Shown here: positions 39,700 through 49,396 of the stretch, piece after piece
Position numbering within the stretch: position 1 is the stretch's first letter
Layout: every line of letters begins with the position of its first letter
Source: Thermohalobaculum sp039822785
GTDB lineage: Bacteria > Pseudomonadota > Alphaproteobacteria > Rhodobacterales > Rhodobacteraceae
DNA length: 64,000 nucleotides
Reading direction: 5' to 3'
Assembly: GCA_039822785.1 (NCBI GenBank)
Contig: JBCBMO010000001.1
Location: 372,001 to 436,000, forward strand
Made by a program: the position numbers and the translations under genes
The notes under the pieces: model-generated
What the model was told of the DNA's origin: nothing
Database searches by the model: none
What the model saw: the letters and a program-made list of their open reading frames with translations, nothing else

Positions 39700-41250
39700 T
39701 CACGCCCAGGGGCGCTTGGTTGCGGCGAAGCCATCCCAGCGGGTCTTGGCCATCTCCCAGGCGTGATCCGCCGCGCGCTCCGCCCCGCCGATCAACCGCC
39801 CGGCGGCACGGGCCGCCAGGGGATCGTCGGCCGCGGGCGCATCCGGGGCCAGGAACAGCTCCTCCGCCATCGCAGCGTCGTTCAACTCGCCGAACAGGGT
39901 TTGCAGGCCGCGCAGGGTCTTGAGCAGGGGCTTGGTCCGCTTCTCCGGCCAGCAGGGCGCGCCGAACTCGATGATGTAGCGCAGCGCCTTCAGCGCCTTG
40001 CGCAGGTCGTGGCGGGCCTCATGCTCCAGCGTCGCGATGTTCTTGGCCCGCTTGGCCGCCTTGCGGTCGGCCTTCGCCGCCGCCGCCGCGGCCACGGCGC
40101 AAAAGGGCTGGGCGAGCCGTGCCGTCTGGGCGTGATCCGCCGGGTCCAACCAACCCCGCAGCGACAGATACTCAGCAAGATCGAACAGGAGGGCTGTCAC
40201 CCGCGGCCCCGCCAGGGTCTCGCGCAGGCGCACCCGCTCCTCCGCGGCGCGGGCGGCCGTAGCCTCGGCCAGGCGCGCGAAGCCGGGCTCGCGGGGGATC
40301 GCCTTCGCCGCAGGCGCCAGCAGGTCGGTGCCCGCGACGTCCAGATCGCGCAACCGGCCTACCTCGCGCCCCAACCAACGTGCTTCGCTCAGCAGCGTAT
40401 CGAAACGCGGGTTCCCCGCCGGCCCCGCCAGAACCGGGGCGAAGAGCTGCAGCGCACTTCGCAGACGGCGCAGGCCGACGCGCAGCTGATGCGGCCCCTC
40501 CGGATCCTCGCCCGTGCCGACGGCCACGATATTGCTTGAGACCTGAAGGAAGCACTCCGTCAGGATCGCCCGGGCCGCGGCCTCCGCCGTATCCTTCCGA
40601 CCGATTTCGACCTTTGCCGCATGGCGCGGCGCGGGTGCCTCGACCGCCGCCTGCCCAGCCGCCACGCGCTGACCGCGGGCGGCCTTGTTCATGGTCGAAA
40701 AGCGGAGGGGGCCCGTGGGAAACATCGCGCGAGCCGCCTCGAACAGGGCGCTTGCCGGTCCTTCGATCAGCTCGAGCTCGAGCTCGTCGATCCCCTCCCG
40801 CCGCTCGCCGGCGACAATCTCGCCCCGGTCGAGGGCGACCTCGATCCGCGCGCCCTCGACGGCGATCATCCAGGTGCTGCGGCTGACGACGGTCTCGACG
40901 ACAGAAGCAAGGGGCAGACCGGCGGTCGCGGTGAGGACCGTCTCGCGGATCGGCGGGGGCAGCGCGTCCAGATCGACACGACCGCCGGGCGCGGGGGTGT
41001 TGATCTCCTCGGTGCTCGACAGGCCGGCGCGCATCTCCCGCGCGGTCTTGACGGTCTGCGTCCAGCGCCGCGCCTCGACCCGCAGGCGCAGGGCATGCCC
41101 AGCCGCGGCCAGGCCGCCCTCCGCCGTGTCCAGATAGATCGTCCGCAGGCGTCGGGTGCGCGGCTTCGCCTCCCCCAGCGCCGCGATGCGCCGGCGCAAG
41201 GCGGGGATCTGCGGCGCCGACACCAGGATCTTGAGCTCGATTTCCTTCAT
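39700..41250 (-). CDS. CYTH-CHAD domain triphosphatase-like protein
   Basis: This 516-residue protein has an N-terminal CYTH domain with the EIELK motif (residues 3-7) and the charged tunnel-strand residues. A C-terminal CHAD helical domain with conserved histidines follows (HQLRVGLRRLRSAL, EVGRLRDLDV, HDLRKALKALRYIIEF). Such fusions hydrolyse inorganic triphosphate (YgiF) or bind polyphosphate. The start is at 41250. It is convergent with the dehydrogenase gene. Confidence 0.92.
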   Translation of the reverse strand: MKEIELKILVSAPQIPALRRRIAALGEAKPRTRRLRTIYLDTAEGGLAAAGHALRLRVEARRWTQTVKTAREMRAGLSSTEEINTPAPGGRVDLDALPPPIRETVLTATAGLPLASVVETVVSRSTWMIAVEGARIEVALDRGEIVAGERREGIDELELELIEGPASALFEAARAMFPTGPLRFSTMNKAARGQRVAAGQAAVEAPAPRHAAKVEIGRKDTAEAAARAILTECFLQVSSNIVAVGTGEDPEGPHQLRVGLRRLRSALQLFAPVLAGPAGNPRFDTLLSEARWLGREVGRLRDLDVAGTDLLAPAAKAIPREPGFARLAEATAARAAEERVRLRETLAGPRVTALLFDLAEYLSLRGWLDPADHAQTARLAQPFCAVAAAAAAKADRKAAKRAKNIATLEHEARHDLRKALKALRYIIEFGAPCWPEKRTKPLLKTLRGLQTLFGELNDAAMAEELFLAPDAPAADDPLAARAAGRLIGGAERAADHAWEMAKTRWDGFAATKRPWA

Positions 41251-41355
41251 GTGAAGGAAATATGAAGGTTCAGTGACATGCGCAAGCGAGTTGTCCCGTT
41301 CCGAAGCAACATCGCCCTCTCCCGGCCTCGGCGCCTCCCGCCTCAGGCCCTCCGA

Positions 41356-41790
41356 TCAGCCCCCGTCGCCGGTGAGACCCAGGGCCGTGAGGGCGGCGAG
41401 ACCGGCTGCCTCATCGTTGTCCGAGGTGTCGCCGGTGATCCCGAGGGCGCCGATGATAGCACCACCTTCGCCGTCGCGGATCAGGATGCCGCCCGGCACC
41501 GGCAGGACGTTGCCGCCAAAGGCCTGGGTGAGCGAGTTGACGAAATAGGCCTGCGTCTCCGCCCGCGCCATTAGCGCCCGCCCGCCGAGGCCGACACCGA
41601 TGCAGCCGTAAGCCTTGGCATAGGCCATGTTGAACCGCAGGTTCGACGCGCCGTCCTCACGCTCGAAGGCCTTGATGTTCCCGCCCGCATCCAGGACCAC
41701 CACCGACAACGGCTTCAGCCCCATCTTGTGCCCCTCCGCCAGCGTCCCGGCGATGATCTGACGGGCGGTATCGAGCGTGATTGCGGTCAT
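41356..41790 (-). CDS. GlcG/HbpS family heme-degrading-domain protein
   Basis: This 144-residue protein belongs to the GlcG/HbpS family. Visible features include LDTARQIIAGTLAEGHKMGL, LSVVVLDAGGNIKAFER and FGGNVLPVPGGILIRDGEGGAIIGALGITGD. Members bind heme or act as accessory proteins of glycolate/propanediol pathways; glcG often accompanies glcB in glc operons. Malate synthase G is encoded close by, although a nitronate monooxygenase gene lies between them. Confidence 0.88.
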   Translation of the reverse strand: MTAITLDTARQIIAGTLAEGHKMGLKPLSVVVLDAGGNIKAFEREDGASNLRFNMAYAKAYGCIGVGLGGRALMARAETQAYFVNSLTQAFGGNVLPVPGGILIRDGEGGAIIGALGITGDTSDNDEAAGLAALTALGLTGDGG

Positions 41791-41860
41791 GGAACTCCCT
41801 TTCCCATTGGGCCGTGATGGCGGAGACTGCGTTGGCCCTGCCTAGGCGACAGGAGGTAGC

Positions 41861-42940
41861 ATGACCACTCCCGGCAGCGCGCGCGCAAGAGCGGCGGCGT
41901 TCTGCGAGCGCTTCGATCTCGACATCCCCATCCTGCTGGCGCCGATGGCTGGCGTGGCCGCGCCGGCGCTCTCGATCGCGGTTGCCACGGCGGGCGGCAT
42001 GGGGGCCTGCGGCGTGCTGATGATGTCGCCCGATAAGATCGCCGACTGGGTGCATCAGGTCCGCGGGACGACCAACGGCAGCTTCCAGCTCAACACTTGG
42101 ATCCCCGATCCGGCACCGGCGCGCGACGCGGAGGCGGAGGCCGCGGTGCGCAGCTTCCTCGGCGCCTGGGGGCCGGCGGTGCCGGCGGACGCAGCCGATC
42201 AACCGGCGCCCGATTTCGAGGCCCAGGTTGCGGCGATGCTGGCGGCCGGGCCGCCCGCCATGTCCTCCATCATGGGGCTGTTCCCACCCGATGTCGTCGC
42301 CACGATGAAGGAACGCCGCATCCCCTGGTTCGCCACCGTGACGACCGTGGCCGAGGCGGTTGCGGCCACTGAGGCGGGCGCGGATGTCATCGTCGCCCAA
42401 GGCGCTGAGGCGGGCGGACACCGCGGCAGCTTCGAGCCTGCGCGCCCAGATCAGGCGCAGATCGGGCTCTTCGCGCTCCTGCCCGCCGTCGTCGACGCGG
42501 TCGATGTGCCCGTCGTGGCCACCGGCGGGATCGCGGATGCCCGAGGGATCGCGGCGGCGCTCAGCTTGGGTGCGAGTGCGGTTCAGATCGGGACAGGCTT
42601 CCTGCGCACGCCCGAGGCTGCGATCCCGACCGCCTGGTCCGAGGGGATCGGCGCCGCCTTGCCGGAGGATACCATGGCGACCCGCGCCTTCTCAGGCCGC
42701 CTAGGCCGAAGTCTGCGCACGGCCTATGCGGCCGCAGCGGCCGAGGAGACGGCACCGGCGCCCGCGCCCTACCCGGTCCAGCGCGCCTTGACGCAGCCGA
42801 TGCGGGCCGCCGCGTCAGCCGCCAACGATCTGGACGGCATGCAGGCCTGGGCAGGTCAGTCGGCGCGGCTGGCGCCACCGGAGCCCGCCGCCGACCTTGT
42901 GGTGCGGCTTTGGTCGGAAGCCCAAGCCATGCTTCCCTAG
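41861..42940 (+). CDS. Nitronate monooxygenase family protein
   Basis: This 359-residue FMN-dependent TIM-barrel protein has PILLAPMAGVAAPALSIAVA at the N-terminus, the VAQGAEAGGHRG motif typical of class I enzymes and VVATGGIADARGIAAALSLGASAVQIGTGFL. It oxidises alkyl nitronates such as propionate-3-nitronate, or related substrates. It is divergent from the GlcG-like gene and convergent with glcB, with 16 bases between stop codons. Confidence 0.88.
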   Translation: MTTPGSARARAAAFCERFDLDIPILLAPMAGVAAPALSIAVATAGGMGACGVLMMSPDKIADWVHQVRGTTNGSFQLNTWIPDPAPARDAEAEAAVRSFLGAWGPAVPADAADQPAPDFEAQVAAMLAAGPPAMSSIMGLFPPDVVATMKERRIPWFATVTTVAEAVAATEAGADVIVAQGAEAGGHRGSFEPARPDQAQIGLFALLPAVVDAVDVPVVATGGIADARGIAAALSLGASAVQIGTGFLRTPEAAIPTAWSEGIGAALPEDTMATRAFSGRLGRSLRTAYAAAAAEETAPAPAPYPVQRALTQPMRAAASAANDLDGMQAWAGQSARLAPPEPAADLVVRLWSEAQAMLP

Positions 42941-42956
42941 GCGCCTCGCCTGGGGC

Positions 42957-45155
42957 CTAGGCCGCGGCCTTCTTCTTCAGGCGCCAGGCGTGAAGCAGGG
43001 GCTCGGTATAGCCGGAGGGCTGCACGCGGCCCTGGAACACCAGATCCGCGGCGGCCTGGAAGGCAGGGCCATCGAAGGCCGGCGACATGGGCTCGTAGAG
43101 CGGGTCGCCCGCGTTCTGGCGGTCCACGACCTCGGCCATGCGCTTCAGGGCCGCCATCACCTCCTCCTCGCTCACCACACCGTGGTGAAGCCAGTTGGCG
43201 AGGTGCTGGGAGGAGATGCGGCAGGTCGCCCGATCCTCCATCAGACCGACGTCGTTGATGTCCGGCACCTTGGAGCAGCCGACGCCCTGGTCGATCCAGC
43301 GCACCACATAGCCCAGGATGCCCTGGCAGTTGTTCTCAATCTCCGCCTTCACGTCCTCCGGCGCCCAGTTCGGCCGATCCGCCAGTGGGATCGTGAGGAT
43401 ATGGTCCAGCGGCGCACGCACGCGGTCGAGCAGGAAGGCCTGCCGCTCCGCCACGCTGATGCGGTGATAGTGGATCGCATGCAGCGTCGCGGCGGTGGGG
43501 CTGGGCACCCAGGCGGTGTTGGCACCGGCGGCCGGATGGCCGGCCTTCTGCTCAAGCATCGCCTGCATCAGATCCGGCATGGCCCACATGCCCTTGCCGA
43601 TCTGCGCGACGCCGCGCAGCCCGCATTCCAGGCCGATGTCGACGTTCCAATCCTCATAGGCCTTGATCCAGGCGGTCCCCTTCATCTCCGCCTTGCGGAT
43701 CATGGGACCGGCCTCCATGGAGGTGTGCATCTCATCGCCGGTGCGATCGAGGAAGCCCGTGTTGATGAAGGCCACGCGGGACTTGGCCGCCCGGATGCAC
43801 TCCTTGAGGTTCACCGTGGTGCGCCGCTCCTCGTCCATAATCCCGATCTTGATGGTGTTGGGCGAGAGGCCCAGGAAGCTCTCCACCGCCGCCATCATGG
43901 CGTCGGTGTTCGCCACTTCCTCCGGCCCGTGCATCTTGGGCTTCACCACATAGACGGAGCCTGTGCGGGAGTTGCGGGGGCCACGCGGCTTCTTGATGTC
44001 GTGGACCGCGATCAGCGCCGTGCAGGCGGCGTCCATGATCTCCTCGGGGATCTCAGCGCCGTCCTCGAGCAAGATCGCGGGATTGGTCATCAGCGGGCCG
44101 ACGTTGCGCACCAGCAGGAGCGAGCGGCCCGGCAGCACGAAGCGGCTGCCATCGGGGGTCAGATACTCCCGGTCGGGGTTGAGGGTGCGGGTGAAGCTCT
44201 GGCCGCCTTTCGCTACGTCCGCGCTCAGATCGCCCTTCATCAGGCCGAGCCAGTTGCGGTAGGTCAGCACCTTGTCGTCCGCATCGACCGCCGCGACGCT
44301 GTCCTCGCAGTCGCAGATCGTGGTGATCGCGCTCTCCAGGATCACATCGGCCAGGCCCAGGGTGTCGTGCTTGCCGATGGGGTGCTCGCGGTCGATCACC
44401 AGTTCGATGTGCAGGCCGTGGCGCTGCAGCAGGATCGCTGAGGGCGCCTCTGGATCGCCGCGGTAGCCGACAAACTGCGAAGGATCAGCGAGTGCTGCCT
44501 TGCCAGGGCGCACGCCATGGCCATCGCGGCCCGTCAGGCCGGGCAGAAGCTCCACCTCCAGCGTGCCGTTCACGATGCGGATGCGCTCGACATGCGCCCA
44601 GGAGGTCCCGTGCTCCGACAGGGGCACGATCCCGCGCAGGTGGGTTTTGGCCCAGGTGACCACCCTGCCCCCGCGGCGCCGGTCGTAGCCCCCCTTCGGC
44701 GCCGGGGAGCCCAGCGCATCGGTGCCGTAGAGCGCATCATACAGCGAGCCCCAGCGGGCGTTGGCGGCGTTGATGGCGAAGCGGGCGTTCATCACCGGCA
44801 CCACCAGCTGCGGCCCGGCGACCGAGGAGAACTCCCGATCCACATTCGGCGTATCGACCTTAAAGTCCGGCCCCTCGGGCACGAGATAGCCGATCTCCTC
44901 GAGGAACCCGCGATAGGCCGGCAGGTCGAGCGGCTGGCCCTTCCGGGCGCGGTGCCAGTCGTCGATTTTGCCCTGCAGGTCCGCGCGCTTGGCAACGAGT
45001 GCTCGGTTGAGCGGGGCGAACATGCGGGCAAGCGCGCCGAAGCCGTCCCAGAACGCCGCACTGTCGATCCCGCTGTCGGGCAGCGCCTCGGTTTCGATGA
45101 AGTCGTACAGCGGCTTGGCGACCTGCAGGCCGCCGACGGTCACACGCTCGGTCAT
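42957..45155 (-). CDS. glcB: Malate synthase G
   Basis: This 732-residue monomeric enzyme condenses glyoxylate with acetyl-CoA to make malate. The TIM barrel carries the catalytic GDWKLMKGD-like segment (NWLGLMKGDLS), CEDSVAAVDADDK, KPKMHGPEEVA and GLMEDRATCRISSQHLANWL. The length is typical of the G isoform. It would channel glyoxylate from glycolate or the glyoxylate cycle. The GlcG-like gene nearby supports a glycolate link. Confidence 0.97.
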   Translation of the reverse strand: MTERVTVGGLQVAKPLYDFIETEALPDSGIDSAAFWDGFGALARMFAPLNRALVAKRADLQGKIDDWHRARKGQPLDLPAYRGFLEEIGYLVPEGPDFKVDTPNVDREFSSVAGPQLVVPVMNARFAINAANARWGSLYDALYGTDALGSPAPKGGYDRRRGGRVVTWAKTHLRGIVPLSEHGTSWAHVERIRIVNGTLEVELLPGLTGRDGHGVRPGKAALADPSQFVGYRGDPEAPSAILLQRHGLHIELVIDREHPIGKHDTLGLADVILESAITTICDCEDSVAAVDADDKVLTYRNWLGLMKGDLSADVAKGGQSFTRTLNPDREYLTPDGSRFVLPGRSLLLVRNVGPLMTNPAILLEDGAEIPEEIMDAACTALIAVHDIKKPRGPRNSRTGSVYVVKPKMHGPEEVANTDAMMAAVESFLGLSPNTIKIGIMDEERRTTVNLKECIRAAKSRVAFINTGFLDRTGDEMHTSMEAGPMIRKAEMKGTAWIKAYEDWNVDIGLECGLRGVAQIGKGMWAMPDLMQAMLEQKAGHPAAGANTAWVPSPTAATLHAIHYHRISVAERQAFLLDRVRAPLDHILTIPLADRPNWAPEDVKAEIENNCQGILGYVVRWIDQGVGCSKVPDINDVGLMEDRATCRISSQHLANWLHHGVVSEEEVMAALKRMAEVVDRQNAGDPLYEPMSPAFDGPAFQAAADLVFQGRVQPSGYTEPLLHAWRLKKKAAA

Positions 45156-45252
45156 GACGTTCTCCCCGATGAAAGCTCAGGGCGATAAAGCGTGCTGCGA
45201 TTGCGAGGGCAATCCACTTCGGGAAAGGTTTCGCAGTGTGGAAGGCGCCGGA

Positions 45253-45675
45253 TCAGCTGTCGCGATGGACCTTTTCGCGCCGCTCGTGCATCTCCTGCGC
45301 CTCCAGGCTCAGGGTCGCGATCGGACGGGCATCCAGGCGGCGCAGCGCGATCGGATCGCCGGTGATCTCGCAGTAGCCGTAGGTACCCTCGTCGATCCGG
45401 CGCAGCGCAGAGTCGATCTTGGAGATCAGCTTGCGTTGGCGGTCACGGGTGCGGAGTTCGATGGCGCGGTCGGTTTCTGCGGAGGCACGGTCGGCGACGT
45501 CGGGGATGTTCTGGCCGCTCTGCTGCAGCTCTTCCAGCGTCTCACGGCTCTCGTTCAGGATCGAGGCCCGCCACTCCATCAGCTTGTTCTTGAAGTAGCG
45601 CTTGTGCCGGTCGCACATGAACGCCTCGTCGTCGCTAGGGCGATACTCGGGGTCGATGGGCGCTTCGACGTTCAT
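45253..45675 (-). CDS. dksA: DksA-like RNA polymerase-binding factor lacking the zinc-finger cysteines
   Basis: DksA binds the RNA polymerase secondary channel and, with ppGpp, adjusts transcription in starvation. The 140-residue protein has the coiled-coil region with acidic tip (about residues 40-100; LEELQQSGQNIPDVADRAS) and the YGYCEITGDPI segment. The four zinc-binding cysteines of Escherichia coli DksA are reduced to one: the second, third and fourth positions read T, L and E-like residues. The start MNVEAPIDPEYR (45675) with GGAG upstream is preferred over a longer frame from 45759. Confidence 0.88.
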   Translation of the reverse strand: MNVEAPIDPEYRPSDDEAFMCDRHKRYFKNKLMEWRASILNESRETLEELQQSGQNIPDVADRASAETDRAIELRTRDRQRKLISKIDSALRRIDEGTYGYCEITGDPIALRRLDARPIATLSLEAQEMHERREKVHRDS

Positions 45676-45862
45676 CGTGAGGCTCCGTAGCGTCAGGTTG
45701 CAAACCGCAATTCCCGCGTCTTGGAGCGCTGTCATAATGGCATCAGTTCGCAATGTCACGTCTTAAAACTCCGAGAAAACAAGGATACAGCCCTCTAACC
45801 GCTGGCAAATTGCGCAGTGGCACGTCTCAGTGAACAACGTTTCATCAACGAAGGGTGCATCA

Positions 45863-46705
45863 ATGAGGTTCGAGGGCACAGGCGGCTATGTGGCGACCGG
45901 CGACCTCAAGGTGGCGGTCAATGCCGCCATCACCCTGCAGCGCCCCTTGCTGGTCAAAGGGGAGCCCGGCACAGGCAAGACCGAGCTCGCGCGCCAGATC
46001 GCTGAAGCCCTCAGGCTTAAGCTGATTGAATGGAACGTAAAATCGACGACGCGGGCGCAGCAGGGATTGTATGAGTACGATGCCGTCAGCCGCCTGCGCG
46101 ACAGCCAGCTCGGGCTCGAAGGCGTCGGCGAGATCGCCAACTACATCAAGCCCGGCAAGCTGTGGGAGGCCTTCGAGGCCGAGGAGCGCGTCGTCCTGCT
46201 GATCGACGAGATCGACAAGGCGGATATCGAGTTCCCGAACGATCTCCTTCAGGAACTCGATAAGATGGCGTTTCACGTTTACGAGACCGGGCAGACCATA
46301 ACGGCACGGCAGCGTCCCATTGTGGTCATCACCTCGAACAACGAGAAGGAACTGCCGGATGCATTCCTGCGCCGCTGCTTCTTCCACTACATCGCCTTTC
46401 CCGATCTCGAGACGCTGAAGGCCATCGTCGAGGTGCATTTTCCAGGCGTCAAACAGGCGCTGCTGCGCGAAGCTCTGACGCGGTTCTTTGAGGTGCGCGA
46501 GACGTCGGGGCTGAAGAAGAAACCCTCCACCAGCGAGATGCTGGATTGGCTGCGCCTGCTGGTGGCGGATGACCTGTCGGCTGAGGATCTGCGCGCCGAG
46601 GCGACCAAGGCCCTGCCACCCCTGCACGGCGCGCTCCTGAAGAACGAGCAGGACGTGCATCTCTTCGAACGCCTCGCCTTCATGGCGCGGCGGGCCCAGC
46701 GCTAG
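45863..46705 (+). CDS. MoxR family AAA+ ATPase
   Basis: This 280-residue ATPase has Walker A GEPGTGKT (residues 33-40), Walker B VVLLIDEIDK, sensor 1 VVITSNN and an arginine-finger-like LRRCFFHY segment. MoxR/CbbQ proteins act with a VWA-domain partner to activate or assemble protein complexes. The VWA partner is probably the gene at 49843, but five genes or elements intervene. The ATG at 45863 has GAAGGG upstream. Confidence 0.92.
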   Translation: MRFEGTGGYVATGDLKVAVNAAITLQRPLLVKGEPGTGKTELARQIAEALRLKLIEWNVKSTTRAQQGLYEYDAVSRLRDSQLGLEGVGEIANYIKPGKLWEAFEAEERVVLLIDEIDKADIEFPNDLLQELDKMAFHVYETGQTITARQRPIVVITSNNEKELPDAFLRRCFFHYIAFPDLETLKAIVEVHFPGVKQALLREALTRFFEVRETSGLKKKPSTSEMLDWLRLLVADDLSAEDLRAEATKALPPLHGALLKNEQDVHLFERLAFMARRAQR

Positions 46706-46721
46706 GGCGGAGGGGAAAGCG

Positions 46722-47657
46722 ATGCCCCGCGCCCCGCGCATGATGCAGCGGACCTCCCCCGCCGCCGGTGCCGCCCAGGCCCTGGCCGGGGTCATGCGCA
46801 TGCGCAATCTGGCGCTGGATGCGACGAGCTATGATTTGCGCGCCCTCACCCGGCCGGAGATCGCCGCGCTTGGCCGCGAGAGTGCGCCCGGGGCCATCGT
46901 GGTTGCCGCCCCAGCGCGGGAGGCACGGGCGGTGGGGGTGACCGTGCATGCGGGTTATGACGCCTTCGTCGCGGCACCTGGCTCCATCGTCACCCAGTTT
47001 GCCATCGCGGGGCTGGGCGCCTCTGCGCTTGGTGCCGGTGCCCTGGCGCGGAAGGTGGCCGATGTGACGGGCAGGCCCGCCGCGGGCATCGTCGCGGGCT
47101 ATGGCGAGAGCGATCTGGTGGGCGAGGCGCTGGGTGGCTTGGTGCTGTTCGGCGCGGCCAGCCGGGTGCAGCAGGCGCGCCAGACCCTGCGCCGGCGCAT
47201 GTCGGAGATCCTGGTAGAAGCGACCCGCGGCCCGGCCGCGGTGCAGGAACTGCCGCCCGCCGCCTTCGCCACGCCCGAGGTGGCAACCATGGTGCGGCTG
47301 ATGAACGACCCCGAGCGGCGGCTGGATCTGCTGGTGGGCCATTCCAAGGGCGTGGTGTCGCTCGCCGCAGCCTTTGCCCGGCTGATGCGGAGCGCGCGGA
47401 ACAGCCCGCGATTGGCCCCTGCCCTGGCCCGCGCGGCCCGGGCGCAGATCGTGACTGCCGGCGCCGTGACCGCCTTTCCTGAGCCGGTGCGCTGGGTGCA
47501 TCAGGCGCTGGGACAACTCGATGCGCTGGGGCGGCTCAACTCCCAGACCGACCTGCCGCATGAGGTCGTGCCCTTCGCCGGGCATCACCTGAATACGGCG
47601 CTGCCACTGCACCTCGACCTGGCCGCGGTGCTGCGGCGGGTTCTGGGGGCCGCATGA
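46722..47657 (+). CDS. Hypothetical protein with GHSKG motif (possible alpha/beta-hydrolase)
   Basis: I cannot name the family of this 311-residue protein. A GHSKG pentapeptide in LDLLVGHSKGVVSLAAAF fits the GxSxG nucleophile elbow of alpha/beta-hydrolases, and a late HHLNTALPLHLD could hold the catalytic His. A glycine/alanine-rich hydrophobic stretch (FAIAGLGASALGAGALA) suggests membrane proximity. It follows moxR and overlaps the next gene by four bases, so it belongs to the same operon. Confidence 0.65.
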   Translation: MPRAPRMMQRTSPAAGAAQALAGVMRMRNLALDATSYDLRALTRPEIAALGRESAPGAIVVAAPAREARAVGVTVHAGYDAFVAAPGSIVTQFAIAGLGASALGAGALARKVADVTGRPAAGIVAGYGESDLVGEALGGLVLFGAASRVQQARQTLRRRMSEILVEATRGPAAVQELPPAAFATPEVATMVRLMNDPERRLDLLVGHSKGVVSLAAAFARLMRSARNSPRLAPALARAARAQIVTAGAVTAFPEPVRWVHQALGQLDALGRLNSQTDLPHEVVPFAGHHLNTALPLHLDLAAVLRRVLGAA

Positions 47658-48097
47658 CGGCGCTGACAGTCCGACCGCTCGCGCCCGAGGATCGCGCGCC
47701 CTGGGGCGATCTCTGGGAGGCTTATCTGGCGTTCTATGGCACCGCCGTCGCGCCAGAGGTCTATGACACCTACTTCGCCCGGCTCCTGGGCGATGATCCG
47801 CGCGACTACCACGGGCTGGTGGCGGAGCGTGACGGCGCGCTGGTCGGGCTGACCCATTACCTGTTCCATCGCCACGGCTGGCGCATCGAGGATGTGGTCT
47901 ACCTGCAGGATCTCTACGTCGCACCCGCCGCGCGGGGCACCGGTGCGGGCCGCGCGCTGATCGAGGCGGTCTATGCTGCGGCCGATGCGGCGGGTTGCCC
48001 GACCGTCTATTGGTTGACGCAGAGCGGCAATGCGACGGCGCGCCAGCTCTATGACCGCCTCGCGAGCCCCACCGACTTTATGAAGTATCAGCGATGA
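47654..48097 (+). CDS. GNAT family N-acetyltransferase
   Basis: This 147-residue single-domain acetyltransferase has YLQDLYVAPAARGTGAGRALIEAVY with the acetyl-CoA loop ARGTGAG, followed by VYWLTQSGNATARQLYDRLA. Its resemblance to diamine or amino-acid acetyltransferases is general and the substrate is unknown. It overlaps both neighbours by four bases (ATGA). Confidence 0.9.
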   Translation: MTALTVRPLAPEDRAPWGDLWEAYLAFYGTAVAPEVYDTYFARLLGDDPRDYHGLVAERDGALVGLTHYLFHRHGWRIEDVVYLQDLYVAPAARGTGAGRALIEAVYAAADAAGCPTVYWLTQSGNATARQLYDRLASPTDFMKYQR

Positions 48098-49353
48098 ACA
48101 GCATCTCCTCGACCGGGAAGGTCCTGGTCTTGATCCAGGTCGTGATCCTGGGCGCCCTGCTTGCGGGATGTGCAGCGCCGGAGCCGAGGGTATCGGTGCC
48201 GTCGCCGCTGACGGCAGGATCGTTCCCGCCACCAGAGGCCACCGCCCTGCCCGCGGGGACCACGGCCTATGACCACGGCGACATCGCCCAGGCCTTCGGT
48301 CGGCTGGCCTTCGACGGGGAGGACGAGCGGGATCGCCGCGGGCTGCTGCGCCTGGCGACCCCCGTGGCCATCGTGAGCGAGGCGGTGCCGGACCTGGCAC
48401 CGTTCCTGGAGGCCTATGGTACCTGGCTCTCGGCGGAGACGGGGGTTCCCTTTGTGCCGGCACCCGTGCCGGGGGGCGGGCGCATCGTGGTGCGCCGGAT
48501 CGATCGGGGGCTCTCCACCTCCCTCACCGGGGCGGCCTGCGCGCTGATCGCCGGCGACGTGACCGTGGCGGCACTGCAGGCAGATCCTGGGACGGCCATC
48601 GAGCAGACATCCCTCGGCACCGGGCGCATGGCGGCGGCGACGGTCTTTCTGCCCGCGGGCGGCCCCGACTGGCTGATCGAGGGGTGCCTGGCCGAGGAGG
48701 TGCCGCAGGCGCTGGGGCTGATGAACGACATGCCGGACCTCGGCCCCAGCGCCTTCAACGACGACGGCGTGCATCGCTGGCCGACGGCGCTGGATCTGCT
48801 GATGCTGCGGCTGTTGCACGACCCTGCCCTGGTCGACGGCATGGCCCGCCCGGAGGCGGAGGCCGCGGCGCGCCAACGGCTGGACGAGATCAACCCCGCC
48901 GGGGTCGGTGCGACGGCGCGCCTGCCGCTGGCCTCCTCGCGCCGCGCCCAGGCCTATAACCGCATCGCCGCGACGGTCTTCGCCCCTCAGACACCGCCCG
49001 ATGCCCGGCCTGCCGCCGCGGAGGAAGCGCTCCTGCTCGCCCCCTCCCGCGTACCCTCGCTGCACTGCGCGGGGCTGTTTGCGCTTGGCAAGGCGGAGCG
49101 GGGGGTGAACCCCGCCAGGGCCGCGATCCTGCTGGAGGACGCAGGCAGGGTCTGCAGCACGGTCTGGCCGGGTGACAGGCTGCGTGAGGCGGTCATCGCG
49201 CTGGAGCGTGCGGCGGCGGCCTCCCTCGCCGGGCAGCAGGGTCTGGTGGATAGGCTGGCGGCACCGTTGCCGGCCATCTTCGAGACCTATGGCCAGCCGC
49301 GCCGGGCCAGGGCCGCGGAAGGCTTGCTGTCGGCTGCCGCCTCTGGCACCTGA
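48094..49353 (+). CDS. DUF2927 family lipoprotein
   Basis: This 419-residue protein has a lipoprotein signal with Cys26 (LLAGC) and a large DUF2927-type domain (about residues 65-250), including IAQAFGRLAFDGE, GAACALIAGDVTVAAL and CLAEEVPQALGLMND. The E-E-x-x-Q-ALGLMND block recalls zincin-like proteases without a clear HExxH. The C-terminal half is helical and may be a TPR-like region. It should be anchored in an envelope membrane. It overlaps the GNAT gene by four bases. Confidence 0.78.
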   Translation: MNSISSTGKVLVLIQVVILGALLAGCAAPEPRVSVPSPLTAGSFPPPEATALPAGTTAYDHGDIAQAFGRLAFDGEDERDRRGLLRLATPVAIVSEAVPDLAPFLEAYGTWLSAETGVPFVPAPVPGGGRIVVRRIDRGLSTSLTGAACALIAGDVTVAALQADPGTAIEQTSLGTGRMAAATVFLPAGGPDWLIEGCLAEEVPQALGLMNDMPDLGPSAFNDDGVHRWPTALDLLMLRLLHDPALVDGMARPEAEAAARQRLDEINPAGVGATARLPLASSRRAQAYNRIAATVFAPQTPPDARPAAAEEALLLAPSRVPSLHCAGLFALGKAERGVNPARAAILLEDAGRVCSTVWPGDRLREAVIALERAAAASLAGQQGLVDRLAAPLPAIFETYGQPRRARAAEGLLSAAASGT

Positions 49354-49396
49354 GCGCCGTTGGCCCTGCCGCCTATCGTTTAACCCGGAGCCGCTG

